Source: Umbelopsis ramanniana AG
Lineage: Eukaryota; Mucoromycota; Umbelopsidomycetes; Umbelopsidales; Umbelopsidaceae
Assembly (NCBI RefSeq): GCF_025399195.1
Contig: NW_026252097.1
Location: 361,285-425,284 of the forward strand
Direction of reading: 5' to 3'
DNA length: 64,000 bases
Shown here: positions 26,289-36,877 of the stretch, in pieces
How the letters are laid out: every line of letters begins with the position of its first letter
Numbering within the stretch: the stretch's first letter is position 1
Notes under the pieces: model-generated
Seen by the model: only the letters and a program-made list of their open reading frames with translations
Told to the model about the DNA's origin: nothing
Database searches by the model: none
Program-made: the position numbers and the translations under genes

Positions 26289-26939
26289 ATGTTGGGCATG
26301 CAAACTGGGTTCTTCTCTACGCTTAGAGTAGCCACACAGACCGCAACGTCATGCTTGTCTCGACCCTCCCTCGTCTCCAACGTGAATCGCAACCTAGCAC
26401 CTCTCATTGCAACACGATTCCATTCCAATCTCGCCCCACGACGTACCAAATACCGCAAAGCACAAAAGGGCAAAGTCCCACTACCCACTGGTGGTTCGAC
26501 CAAGGGAACCACTGTTGAATTTGGAGACTACGGATTGCGAGTGAAGGAGGGTACTCGTTTGTCAGCTAAACAAATAACCGCCGCCTATGATACCATTCGA
26601 CGCAAAATCAAGCCTGTCAAAGGTTCACAACTCTGGATGCGTGTGTTCCCCGATATCCCTGTTTCCAGCAAGGGTAATGAAGTTCGTATGGGTAAAGGAA
26701 AAGGTTCCAATGATTACTGGGCTTGCCGAGTACCATTGAACCGTGTTGTCTTTGAAATTGCTGGTATGCGCAAGGAAATCGCTAAAGAAGCCTTACGATT
26801 GGCAAGCGACAAGCTCCCTGTCAGAACCGAGTTCATTGAACGCAACGCAAAACCTGTTATCGGTGCTGGTTTTGTTACCCCTGTTCCCGCTAGACTTCAA
26901 CCAGCCGCTAAACCAGTTATTCCTGAAGTACAAGCATAA
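26289..26939 (+). CDS. MRPL16: Mitochondrial large-subunit ribosomal protein uL16m
   Basis: A single exon encodes 216 residues. The N-terminal 50 residues are Arg/Ser/Thr-rich without acids, as expected of a mitochondrial targeting peptide. The rest matches bacterial L16: RRTKYRKAQKGKV, DYGLRVKEGTRLSAKQITAA, WMRVFPDIPVSSKGNEVRMG and a C-terminal AKEALRLASDKLPVRTEF. uL16 lines the tRNA A/P-site region of the large subunit and is needed for late subunit assembly. The ATG at 26289 starts MLGMQTGFFSTLRVA. The upstream in-frame extension includes transcribed leader sequence without an ATG that fits. Lack of introns is notable among its neighbours. Confidence 0.95.
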   Translation: MLGMQTGFFSTLRVATQTATSCLSRPSLVSNVNRNLAPLIATRFHSNLAPRRTKYRKAQKGKVPLPTGGSTKGTTVEFGDYGLRVKEGTRLSAKQITAAYDTIRRKIKPVKGSQLWMRVFPDIPVSSKGNEVRMGKGKGSNDYWACRVPLNRVVFEIAGMRKEIAKEALRLASDKLPVRTEFIERNAKPVIGAGFVTPVPARLQPAAKPVIPEVQA

Positions 26940-27276
26940 GAAAAGAGGCGGTTGCGCAAGGCAAAGAAAAGAAAAGCTATAAAAAACCCAAATGACAACA
27001 AAAATTGGAAGGCTAGAGCATCTTCATCCTGTAATATTAATAGACAAAGTCCACAATAAACCCTTGTTTTCTCAATTTCAGAAGGGAGCATAATGTTCAT
27101 TGTTGTATTTGAGAAATCCCCCATGTTAACAGGGACTTGTCATGGGTATCGGTTGCGGCCAGGCTGTCATTGGCTGCTTAATGGCAGAGCGGCGCCCCGT
27201 CCAAAAAAAAAAAAATAAGCGGAAAGCGGAGCTGACTGGCTATTACACGGTTGACACTACTCGCTAACTTGATCTA

Positions 27277-27997
27277 ATGGTAAGTGTAGGCATTAGGTGT
27301 AACTGGGATGTATTGTAACCTTAGAAGGGTCGGAACGTCAGAGACGGGGCTTAGTTCGATCATGGGCACATTGGACGCTCCCATGTCGGCCACTTTCCTG
27401 GGTTACATGACGGAGCTCGATCTCGCAGCTGCCTATACTAATGGTTCTCACCCCTCCTGGCAGGAACTGCCTCCAAACTGGGAAATCCGCCATTCTCGTA
27501 CATATGGCAAAGACTACTACTTTAATACGCTGACTAAGGAAAGTCGGTGGGACGCCCCACCGGTGGGCGATAAAGAGCGCGTGAGAGCTAGTCATTTGCT
27601 CGTCAAACACAAGGACTCGCGTCGACCTAGTTCCTGGAAGGAAGTGAGTAAATGCAACTTGTGGGACGTGCGCTATCAGTAGTGCAAGGGAAAAAAAAGA
27701 TGGCCATTAACGCAATATGGGGGGTAACAGGAAAATATCACACGCACAAAGGAAGAAGCTCTGGCCATCATCCAAGAATATCAAACTAAGATTCAGTCAG
27801 GAGAAGATACCCTCTCTGCTTTAGCCACCAATCTGTCTGACTGCTCAAGCGCTAAGCGGGGAGGCGATCTAGGATACTTTGAACGGGGTCAAATGCAAAA
27901 ACCCTTTGAGGATGCAGCATTTGCCCTTGAAGTTGGACAATTGTCGGAACCTGTGTGGACTGATAGTGGATGTCATCTCATTCTGAGAACAGCATAG
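27277..27997 (+). CDS. ESS1: ESS1/PIN1 phospho-Ser/Thr-Pro peptidyl-prolyl isomerase
   Basis: Three coding exons (27277-27279, 27464-27643, 27731-27997) give 149 residues. The first coding exon is just the ATG, followed at once by GTAAGTG. The 184-nt intron ends in a textbook branch point and acceptor (TACTAAT then CCTCCTGGCAG). The WW domain has both tryptophans (Trp7 and Trp30 in ESRWDAPP). The parvulin domain keeps His45, the phosphate-binding Lys49 and Arg54/Arg55, and Cys99 in the DCSSAK motif, all counterparts of Pin1 active-site residues. The C-terminus (GCHLILRTA) matches Pin1. Ess1 isomerises the RNA polymerase II C-terminal domain and is involved in 3' processing and termination. 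A longer frame starting further upstream reads through the intron and is not the protein start. Confidence 0.93.
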
Positions 27998-29030
27998 GGA
28001 ATTATGGATGAATAAAATAAAAATAAAACCGTTCTTTTTTCTTCCAAACTCAAAATTCCAATGGTGCAATTGGACACGGAAACATCCATTTGTGGCCATC
28101 ATGTCGTGTACCCACTCCAGACAATGACGCCGTGACGGTCGGGCCTGTTAGGCTGGTGCCTTGCATACTTGGCGTCTGAACGCTTCAATGCCATTTATAT
28201 TTAGAATCATGAGTTCAAGTCATGGGAGCAAAAGTGGGCTGAATGACATCTTATCGTGCCTTCAAAGTCAGTGAAGGATTCAATTGTCTGGGATGCACAC
28301 TGGTTTTAAGAAGCCGAGGAGGGGGGGGTTCTTGGCAACTACATCTATTCTTTTCCTATCTCGAAAAAGGGGAGCCAGGGTCAACCAAGCCAATTTGTGG
28401 AGGGGCGGTGAACATACAAATCGAGAAATTCAAAGGTAAAATGGACTCTATCTCACGACCAATGCCCGATATATTCTGTGTTGTTTACAGCACGAAAGTT
28501 CTTTTTTGTGGAGCCAAATTTCCAGTTAAATTTTTTTTTTTAATAAATGTCAAAAATTGATCAAGTGGTCAATGCAGTGAACCAAAGATACATAGGTCGT
28601 CGATCTCGTTCATACCAAAAAAAAAAAAACATTATTCTACAAAGAAATAATCCACAGTAGCCAGACATTGTCTACGCTATAAAAAAACAGACAGATTGGA
28701 GGGGGGAGAAATACATTGGTGGTAAACGATATGGAAGAATATATGTATGTGCGTGTGGTGTGGTGTGTGAGTATGCGAAAGGCTAGTGTGTTTGCTGCAG
28801 GACTCCTCAAGAGTGTCATCCGCTGACAGATTTTCTTCTTTCTTTTTTTTTTGGAGTGGATGTTCACAGGTGGGTGTTGTTAAAAAAAATGTCTTCGTTT
28901 TTACAAACAAAGAGACTGGTGAGGGAAAAAGTACACGTTGGGATTGACCATGGAGACAAAAAGGGAGGGGGTTCAAAACTTGGGTTTAAGGTCATTCAAA
29001 ATAATAAGAGCAGCAGCCATAGAGAGTTTC
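27998..29030. other. Convergent 3' region of ESS1 and the bHLH gene
   Basis: AT-rich sequence with A and T homopolymers (for example 28618-28629 and 28843-28852), a G run near 28321-28328 and a GT-rich stretch at 28744-28770. No gene is seen. A hairpin at 28209-28227 looks vaguely like a tRNA T-arm but has no partner arms. Confidence 0.5.
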
Positions 29031-30034
29031 TTATGGCGATTGTTGGTTGAATTCATTCATACCAAATGGATGACCGTATGAGTTCAAGTCCAAAGCAGAC
29101 GTGGAAAGATTGAAACTTGATTTGTGACTGAGAGAGCGAGTGTCTTCTGATTTGAGATGGCTGATATCGACTTCATCACTTTGTGAGTTACAATCGTCGT
29201 CACTTCCATGACTTGATGGGCTCATTTTAGTAGTGGCAGTGAAGTTGGCATCGGAAAAGCCATTAGGGCCGAACATGAGACAGTTATCTGGCATATTGTA
29301 ATGACCCGTCATAGGGTTCCAGGGTACTGTAGATTGACGTGGCATATCATTCGATTCATCCATCCAGCTCATGGAAGGTTCAGGACTTGATTCAGAGCTA
29401 ATGGAGCCAATTCTTGCTCGAAGTTTACTGTTTTGTTCTCGGAGACGTTCAATTTCTGTACGGTAACGTTCTTCTTGATGAATGGTTCTCTTGACAAAGT
29501 CAAGCGTTCGCTCGATAATAGTCCCTTTGCTGGGTCTTCTGTCATTTTGGAGGTTTGGAAGGGAGTGAGCAAGTTCTTGGAATTTGGTATTGAGAGATTC
29601 TCGGCGAGCACGTTCAATAGCATTGTGTTCAGCTCGACGGTCAGCCTTAGAAGTCATCTTGCGACCATTGGAACTAGTTGGGCTACCCGCGGAAACGGGT
29701 TGTTGCTGTTGTTGAAAGACTATCAAAAAAAAAAAAAAGAAGGAAATTAGATAAGGTTCACGCACAGCTCCAACTGCCTGCCCCTGGGCTGCTCAGCTTA
29801 ATACGTACGTTCTTGATGTTGTCGCTGTAATTCGATTTGCATAGCCCGTTGGCGTTGCATAGACTGCTGTTGCAAGTGCTGTATAAACTGCTGAGGTGTG
29901 GAGTGAGGTCTGTGCGGAATACCTCCTTGGACTTGCATATTGAAGGGATATCCAGCATAAGCAGCAGGAGCAAATGGTTGAGGTTGGACGGTATAAGCGC
30001 CGAAAGGTGAAGTGGGTAGAGAGCTACTTGACAT
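29031..30034 (-). CDS. bHLH transcription factor with short leucine zipper-like extension
   Basis: Two exons (29809-30034 and 29031-29719) give about 304 residues. The Gln/Pro-rich N-terminus has a strongly Q/H/M-rich run (IQHLQQQSMQRQRAMQ). The basic region (residues about 103-116) holds His, Glu and Arg in the H-x3-E-x2-R positions that contact an E-box (AEHNAIERARR). Helix 1 (LNTKFQELAHSLP), loop and helix 2 (SKGTIIERTLDFVKRTI) follow. A heptad-like stretch (RYRTEIERLREQNSKLRARI) suggests a zipper for dimer selection. The tail is Ser/Asp-rich. The factor is nuclear and probably binds CANNTG elements. Its target genes cannot be read from the window. The promoter contains a G/C-rich inverted repeat (see the regulatory entry). 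Confidence 0.88.
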
Positions 30035-30230
30035 GGTGCACGAAAGAGAAAAGAAGAAGCAGGAACTCTCAAACGGTCATGGGGAAAGAAAAAAAAAATG
30101 GCAACGGTGCTTATAAGCTCGATCTAAAAAAGATCAAGTGACATGTTGCCCTCTCCTCACACTATATCCGAAAATCCTGTTTGTTGTTACTGCTCTGCTA
30201 AACTGCGGAACTTACAATTGCTTACTTCCG

Positions 30231-30262
30231 CGTCCCCCCTCCAGGGGGGATGGCCCCCCCAG
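30231..30262. promoter_or_regulatory. C/G-rich inverted repeat with STRE-like motifs upstream of the bHLH gene
   Basis: Six C and six G residues flank TCCA at 30234-30249, a perfect short palindrome. Seven more C follow at 30254-30260. It contains CCCCT and AGGGG, the stress-response element core recognised by Msn2-type zinc fingers. It lies about 200 bp upstream of the bHLH start codon. Confidence 0.4.
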
Positions 30263-31971
30263 ATCTGATTGGCCCCAGAACAGAACAGGTCCGGACAAGC
30301 CAAGTTCTGTACTCTATGCCGTATTGTGCAGTGGGACATTCTTTTCTTTCATCGACTCTCTTCTGTTGTCTATGTATCTCATGGGTTTCCACGACCTCTC
30401 CTCCTCATGATCCATACATTATATCTAGGCTTTGACCAAATGAGGCATTCCGCAACAGCAACTAATCCTTTGCACTACCCTGGGTTTAGATTGAGCACCG
30501 GTTCGACGCGTTCCGTTTCTGGGTGCGATTGCATAAAAGAAAACTCAATCCATTTGAGGCAGCACATAACAGATATCCCCATGACCAAGCGGACGAAGAT
30601 TGTATCACCCAAAGCATTTTCCACGGGAATGCACGATCCAGTGCACGATCCCGTCATCTATTTCCCTTGGGCTTAGCAAAGAGGTTCAACCGGAGTTGAA
30701 AAAAAATCACCTCAGTAACGAATCGACGATTGAGTACAGCTACCACCGTTGATCCCTTCCTCTAACAAAAATAAAAATTTAACCGTCCTTTTCATCCATA
30801 GGTTCTAGCCAATGACGTATCGGGTCAGTGGCGCATTCATCCCAGGGTCAACAAAAGTAGTAAATGTGGGTGATATGGCTGGACACCACGGGAACAGGTA
30901 TTTTATTATCCTTATCCCACCCCACTGAACCATTATCCACCAAAAGGCATAGCTCTCAAGCCATGTTTACACAAAGCACCGTTAGGCAGAATTACGTTTC
31001 TATACGATTGTGACGATTTCGTTAAACTTAAACCTTATATTATATATGCATGGGCCATTAGTTTGGGAAAAAAAAATTTGGAAAGTAAGAAGAACCCAGA
31101 AAAAAAGAAACCTTCTGCAATGGAAAGTAGCCAGGCTTTCGGAGGACCCGATTCCAAGCATGGTCGTGCAGACGAGGTTACCCAAGAATGTATATTCCGT
31201 CACGACGATCTTCCACTTGTATGGCTATGATGGAAAAGTTGACCGATATAGAAGCTGAGATATAAAGTCCAAATTGTGCCTTTAACATTGACTGCTGCGA
31301 TATAGTTTGGCATCTCGCCTTGCACATAATTATAGGACTTAAGTTTAGTCCCTCTTAAGGTAACATCCGGTAGTGCCCTTGCGTCGGCGATACAACCTGT
31401 TTGCTCAATTTCTAAACATTCAGGCCATTTGTAAACAAGTAGAGTGGCCACATTTCAAGTTTTTAGCCAAACATGTTAGTGTGGTATGAATGCCTAGATC
31501 GACTTTTTACCCATTCAATGTCTTTGAGGTGTTACTATATCCAGCCATCTGGTTACAAATATCGCACCTATGACTGACAGCCCAATTGGACGCCGGATAA
31601 ACCACATTGGATAATGGTGGACGCCGGAGTGATACCATGTATTTTATTGATTCGTTGGAGAAAACGGATGGGGTGCACATAGCCTGGTTGGCTGGCCACG
31701 TTGGGAACAAAAGGGAACTGGATTGCATTGCATTGGGTTGAATTGAATTGAGGAAATTTTTGACATAATGACTGCGTTTACAAATGAAAAAGACGGTATG
31801 TACAAGAGAAAATAAAAAAGAAAAGAAAAGAAAAATTGCCAGTGATAATTACGTACCAATTATGAAAAAAAGGGGGAAGAGGCAATGGAGCTTTTTATCT
31901 CACAATGTTGCGAAGCATTTGGGGAATAGTAACAGCTAAGCGCTCAGAACAAATGTGGGACATGGGAAACA
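30263..31971. other. Long spacer between the bHLH and zinc-finger genes
   Basis: Frames here (for example 30269-30676 plus) show no family signature and no consistent splicing. I read this as promoter of the bHLH gene and 3' sequence of the zinc-finger gene. Confidence 0.5.
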
Positions 31972-32870
31972 TCACGCATAGGTCGTAAGAAAATTGGTGA
32001 AGGTCTTACTTGGCGTCTTATCCTTGGTGGTATGGCGGTGGATGCGAATATGTTGGTTCAAGTTGTCTGACCTTGAAAATCGCTTATCACAACCATCGTA
32101 AGGACAGACAAACGCTATGATATGGGTCAGTGAACATCCACATTACCAATTGGATACAAAGTGGTGGGATACTTACGTTTTTCTAATGTGTGAATAGAGC
32201 GGATATGCCTCTTAAGATGTTCTGATCGCTTGAAAATCTTGCCACAGTTGTTATGGGTACATGTAAACATTTTAGCGGGTTGTGTGGAGTGGGCAGGATT
32301 GTTATTGGATACTCGTCTTCCTCTTGATCGAGACACCTTTGACTTTGAAGAAGACTTGGGTGCGGTGGGTGTGATTTGGGATTGCATATAATAGACTTCA
32401 GGCATGCAAGGTGACACTGGTGTCATGGGCCTAGACGATGCGTTGGACGAAAAGGAAGATACGCTTCCATTGCGAGTCAAGGTTTTGGCATAGTCAGCAT
32501 ATTCACACGGAACGCCAAAATTTGAAGGCATGCCAGGTGGACACACGTCTAGCGGGGACTGTATCATGTACGAATAGGCGTCCGTGACTGTATCCATAAC
32601 AAAGCTATTTCGTCTTGACAGAGGGTGACATTCTTCATAATCGATGGTGGTAGCAGGAGAGTCTGGGTGTTGGCGACAATCGCTTTCATAATCGGAAAGT
32701 CCTGGAGTATCGCAGCCATGACCAGAAAGGAGGTCTGCATAGCTAAACCGTCGTTGCATATAAGTAGAAACTTGTTCATAAGGCCTTGTGGGAGGAGTAG
32801 GGTAGTCGGCATAAGACTGGCGATACACGTTGGTGAATGACATTTCAGTAGAATGAAGAGGTGAATACAT
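31972..32870 (-). CDS. C2H2 zinc-finger transcription factor of the Msn2/Msn4 type
   Basis: Two exons (32177-32870 and 31972-32114) give about 278 residues. Two adjacent fingers lie near the C-terminus. The first is C-x4-C-x12-H-x4-H with [14 protein letters not shown]; the second is C-x4-C-x12-H-x3-H with [16 protein letters not shown]. The [16 protein letters not shown] pairing is the recognition pattern of Msn2/Msn4-type proteins that bind AGGGG. The intron falls between the fingers. The N-terminal 200 residues are Ser/Tyr/Pro-rich with a basic [13 protein letters not shown] stretch before the fingers, which probably serves as a phospho-regulated nuclear localisation signal. The protein is short compared with yeast Msn2 (about 700 residues), so it may be a related stress or nutrient factor rather than an orthologue. 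The ATG at 32870 is first in frame; the one at 32843 is an alternative. Confidence 0.9.
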
Positions 32871-34101
32871 TTGTATGGGAAAATGAGATGGGCTGTAATG
32901 GATTGGCCAAAAAAAAAAGGAGTCAGACTGATTACTGTGAAATTAAAGGGGAAGGCATCATCGAACGAGGAAGAACACGTTACCGACAACAAACGAAATG
33001 TAGCAGATATAATAAGCGCAAGTTGGTTTGAGAGCTTTTGTTGTGTACGAGTACTTTTGACTTCGACAAGCGTAATGAAAGAAAGATATGTGTGTGTGAA
33101 GAGCGGAAAGAAAGAAGATATAGGATGGATGTTAACCTTTTTCTAATTAATATCTTTTTTTTTTCCCTTCGTTGACTGCTGCTATAAACAAAAAAGGTCG
33201 TCACTCAAACCAAATTTATAAACGAAGCGCATGGTTCAGGCTGGGTAGGCTTTCCATATCCAGCGTGTGAATCGACTGGCGATCACCTTTCAGTTGTCTC
33301 TGTCGGATTCATCCGTCTACCTGCTGATCATTGCCTATAACTTTCAACTATGCATCTAGACGATCACCTATAAACGCCATCCTCTTTACTGGGATGGGAT
33401 CATCGCAGCAAGCCAACCACAATTTCGAAGGACTTGCTTTATATCTTCCATGCGGTTTTGTTATCTTTTGGGAAAAAGTAGGTGTATGGGTAGGAGCGCA
33501 GGCCTGGCGGACGGACCGCTTTCGGAGATACCAAGCCCATTCACCGAACCAAATGGTCAGTGCTTGCTAGCAATGAGAAGCATGATTTATTTTAATGAAA
33601 TAAAACAGACGGTCTGGACACCCCCAGTAAAGTAGAGATCGATCTAAATACCTATACACATGATGAGATAAAACCATGTGTATGTAAATACGTCAAATGA
33701 AATTTGAAATCTTCACCATAATATAAATGGACTTGCCCGTCAAAACAAGAAAGCAAGCTATCACGCGGATGAGCCTCACTCTAGGCTTGGAGTGACTGGA
33801 TATGGATATTACCGTTGAGGTGGTTTAACGAAAAGGTAAAAAGCTACCAATCTTCTTAGAAGCAAATAGAGGTTACTTCAAAAAAAAAAGTTCTAACATG
33901 TATTGAACTTGGATTTGAGGCTGACTTAGTACTTCCTTTGATATCACTTTGACCATGCAGAAAGATAAAAAAGATCTCTTTTTTTTATTTCTTTTTAACA
34001 ACATAGAGCATATCAGGCTGGCTGGCTGTTTCAAGGATCCACATAAAATGAGGCAGCCAGAGCTATGTGAAAATTTGCATATATATATATATAGCGAATT
34101 A
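32871..34101. other. Spacer between the zinc-finger and LMBRD1-like genes
   Basis: AT-rich sequence, including a short (AT)n run at 34080-34093 in the 3' region of the LMBRD1-like gene. No gene is supported. Confidence 0.5.
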
Positions 34102-36681
34102 TTATGTCGAAGGCGGAGATGTGGGTGCAGTGGAAGCAAGCACAGGATTAGGATTCTGGCCTGATCCATAATGAAACTGCTGTCGACGCCTAGCTTCATC
34201 CAATAACGCTTGCTCTTCATCGGCGTTTATGGCATCATCGGTTTCGGCATCTACATTATTTCTTAGGCTACGGAACAATGCGGCAATGAAGCCAAGGACG
34301 AAAATGGTCAAAAACGCCCATTGAGAATAGTAATAGAACATGCCAAAAAAAGGCGTGTTCACTACTATACGATCGATGAGCGTAGAGATAATAGTAGGTG
34401 TGCAGATATCTGAAAGAAACCAATTTAGACATGTGTAACTTCCATAGATTAAGTGATCATCATCCCTGTTGCTTTTTTGCTCTGACTCCGTGATCACCTC
34501 TAACTTACCTATGGGTGCATAGATGTCACAAGGCACAATCAATTCAGGTTTGCCAGTGCAATTTCGAAGCCGATTCATTGTGCTGTTACACTATGCCAAG
34601 CAAACAAAAACAATCAATATGCGTATTATATGAATCGCCACTTTGGCAAAAGGCATTAGCCACTTACATAAACTTGGGAGCCAAAGTGTGAATAACCGGG
34701 TGCAACAATAGCCGTCAATGTATAATTGAGGGCTAGTAAACTTAGGGTAAGTAATATGGTGCAGCACATTAACCCCTGTGGTGCAGTTGCTCGCTTTTGG
34801 ATCTTGTACAGCTGAACCCAAAGGAATCTCACACCTATAGTGATGACCCCTGCCATTGTTGCCAGGAAAAAGTATAATATTAAGGCGATCATGAAAATAT
34901 AGTCAAGTGGGAAGAACTAGTTTGAAATAGCATTTGGATTAGCGCAACTCTCCTTCTGTTCTGGACACATCATGTTCTCTTCTCTCTGCCACTTACATTG
35001 GAAAGCTTGACAAATATGTAATTGATTGGATTGAATATATCTGGATGGCTGATAATGTAACCGCATCGACTTCCACAAACAGAGTTGGCAATTTTGTCGA
35101 TACTGAAAGCAAAAAGCAAGTCATTCCCATTTGGTTTTGAATGGAAAAAGATAATCAGTTTAGAACCCAGGCAGGCAAACAAAGTAAGCGAAGATGAGCA
35201 AGGGGGTCATCTAAAAAAAGATACCACCCAGCGCAAGATTGCGTACAGAAACGAGGAACGAAAAAAAAAGCTTACATGGTCAGGAACATAGAAGCTACGA
35301 TGACCAGCGTCAACACCATCAGGACCAAACCAATAACAAACTGGATCATTGAATGGTATTAGTCTGCTTGTATCATATCACTTTTTAGCTGGGTGCATTA
35401 GGCGAACTTATACCTCGAAGGGGCGAGCTACTTTCAATATGCGTTGCCAAATACTGTGTTCTTCTTCTTCGATGCCACGACGTCGGCGCAACAAAATACT
35501 GTATACAAAGAGTTAAAAATAAATTCAAACTGGAAAAAGTCATGGGAAAGGAGTGTGGTGGGAACTGTCACTCCACTGGCGAAAGGTTGAAACATACCGT
35601 TCTTCGTCTTCAAGATTCTCTAAACGACGAAGGTCCTTTGCTGATAGGCTCTCAGGTGAGCTCTTCAGCTTTATGGCGCGTTGTTGGTCGCGACATTCCG
35701 ATAGACGATCATCAACATCAACTTCTTCTGTCTCCAAACGACGACGGCCTTTGATCATGCTGAATGGAAGGATGGACAGTCCGGGAGCCTGAATATTCAT
35801 GTCGATAAGTCTGAGGTGCATAACGGACTGTAGAATTGATATATACTTACTGTATAGCTGATGAAAACAAGCATACCAAGCAAGAGTAAGCAAGCAAGCA
35901 CAAATGAAATTGCCTTTTCACCATCTATTTTTTTTTAAAAATAAAGTGTCAGTTAGAAAAAACGATTCATGATATGTTCACGACCTTTCCAAAGAGAACA
36001 TACTGCTTTCAGTTAGCAAATGCTTAAACCAGTCGAGATCCATGTGGGGGTGCTTGTGCTCGGCTTGCCTCATAAACAAACCCATCAACAGCAAAATGAT
36101 GCTGATGACCACGAAAAATGAGGTGTATTTCATGGCAGCTGCAGTTCGCTGTCCAGGTGTAGTATCGTCATCCGATTCTTCATAGTAGAAGTAGGTGAAG
36201 GGTATGACGAAGAATGTAAAGACTCCGATCAACCCGTAGCAGACTAAAATGGAGCAAAAAATCAAAAGCGGCGTGAACAATCATGTGCATAGCGTTCAAA
36301 GCGGTCGACTGTTACATACTGTAATAGATGATCTGAATGGTTAACGTCATCCAGTACACGGTATCAGGGTTAGCCCACTCTTTTTTCAAACCGGTGCTAT
36401 AATCAATGGTAGAGGAGACTAGGAAGATATCGACGGGAACTAAGGCAAGCGTTGCAAAGAGCAAGCTGAGACCTAGAATGGTGACAATGGTAGCAAAGAG
36501 TTCTGATTCATGTTTGTCTTGGTAATGGCGGGTGAATCCTATGCAGAAAATGACGAGCGCCTGGTAGGTAGGGTACACAACCCAGGTTAAGCTTTGACCA
36601 GGTTGACAAGCACAAGATCGTGGCACTTACACCAACGGCAATGCCATAGGCAGCCCAAGCGGCTCCAACTAAGGCAGGCAT
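34102..36681 (-). CDS. LMBRD1: LMBRD1-like lysosomal/vacuolar cobalamin transport membrane protein
   Basis: Eleven exons (36631-36681, 36320-36560, 36004-36243, 35851-35924, 35598-35788, 35414-35498, 35276-35340, 34997-35102, 34668-34916, 34509-34590, 34102-34409) give about 563 residues; the human protein has 540. The match runs the full length: ALVPVDIFLVSS, TFFVIPFTYFYYEESDDD, LSILPFSMIKGRRR, FFPLDYIFMIALILYFFL, TMAGVITIGVRFLWVQLYKI and YYYSQWAFLTIFVLGFI. About nine hydrophobic helices are visible, with a charged cytosolic loop after helix 5. In animals the protein works with ABCD4 to release vitamin B12 from lysosomes. In this fungus the location would be vacuole or lysosome. The start is uncertain by one upstream frame; 36681 gives a helix-first protein like the human one. 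Confidence 0.93.
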
Positions 36682-36877
36682 GAATGAGGAATGTGTCGAC
36701 TGCACGCCCGTGTTCTCCCCAGTCGCTTTTAAACTAAAGCGACGCTGAGATTTCCCCATATGGAAATAGCCAACGGCGTCAGAGTGACAACGAAACATCG
36801 AAAATGATAGGTATTATTTGCATGATTGTGTGTGATTGATATGGATGAAAAATACAATTAGAAAATGGTCTGTCTAT

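Noticed and set aside
27308-27682. A 124-codon plus-strand frame overlapping the ESS1 WW domain
   Set aside because: Its first half is intron sequence: a good branch point and acceptor end at 27463, and ESS1/PIN1 proteins begin right at the WW domain. The frame also stops after the donor at 27644.
28209-28227. tRNA-like arm (CATGA stem, GTTCAAG loop, TCATG)
   Set aside because: The loop register does not match a T-arm with the conserved G53-C61 pair, and no A-box, anticodon arm or acceptor stem could be found around it.
30269-30676. 135-codon plus-strand frame upstream of the bHLH gene
   Set aside because: No recognisable domain and random-looking composition; it overlaps two other equally long frames.
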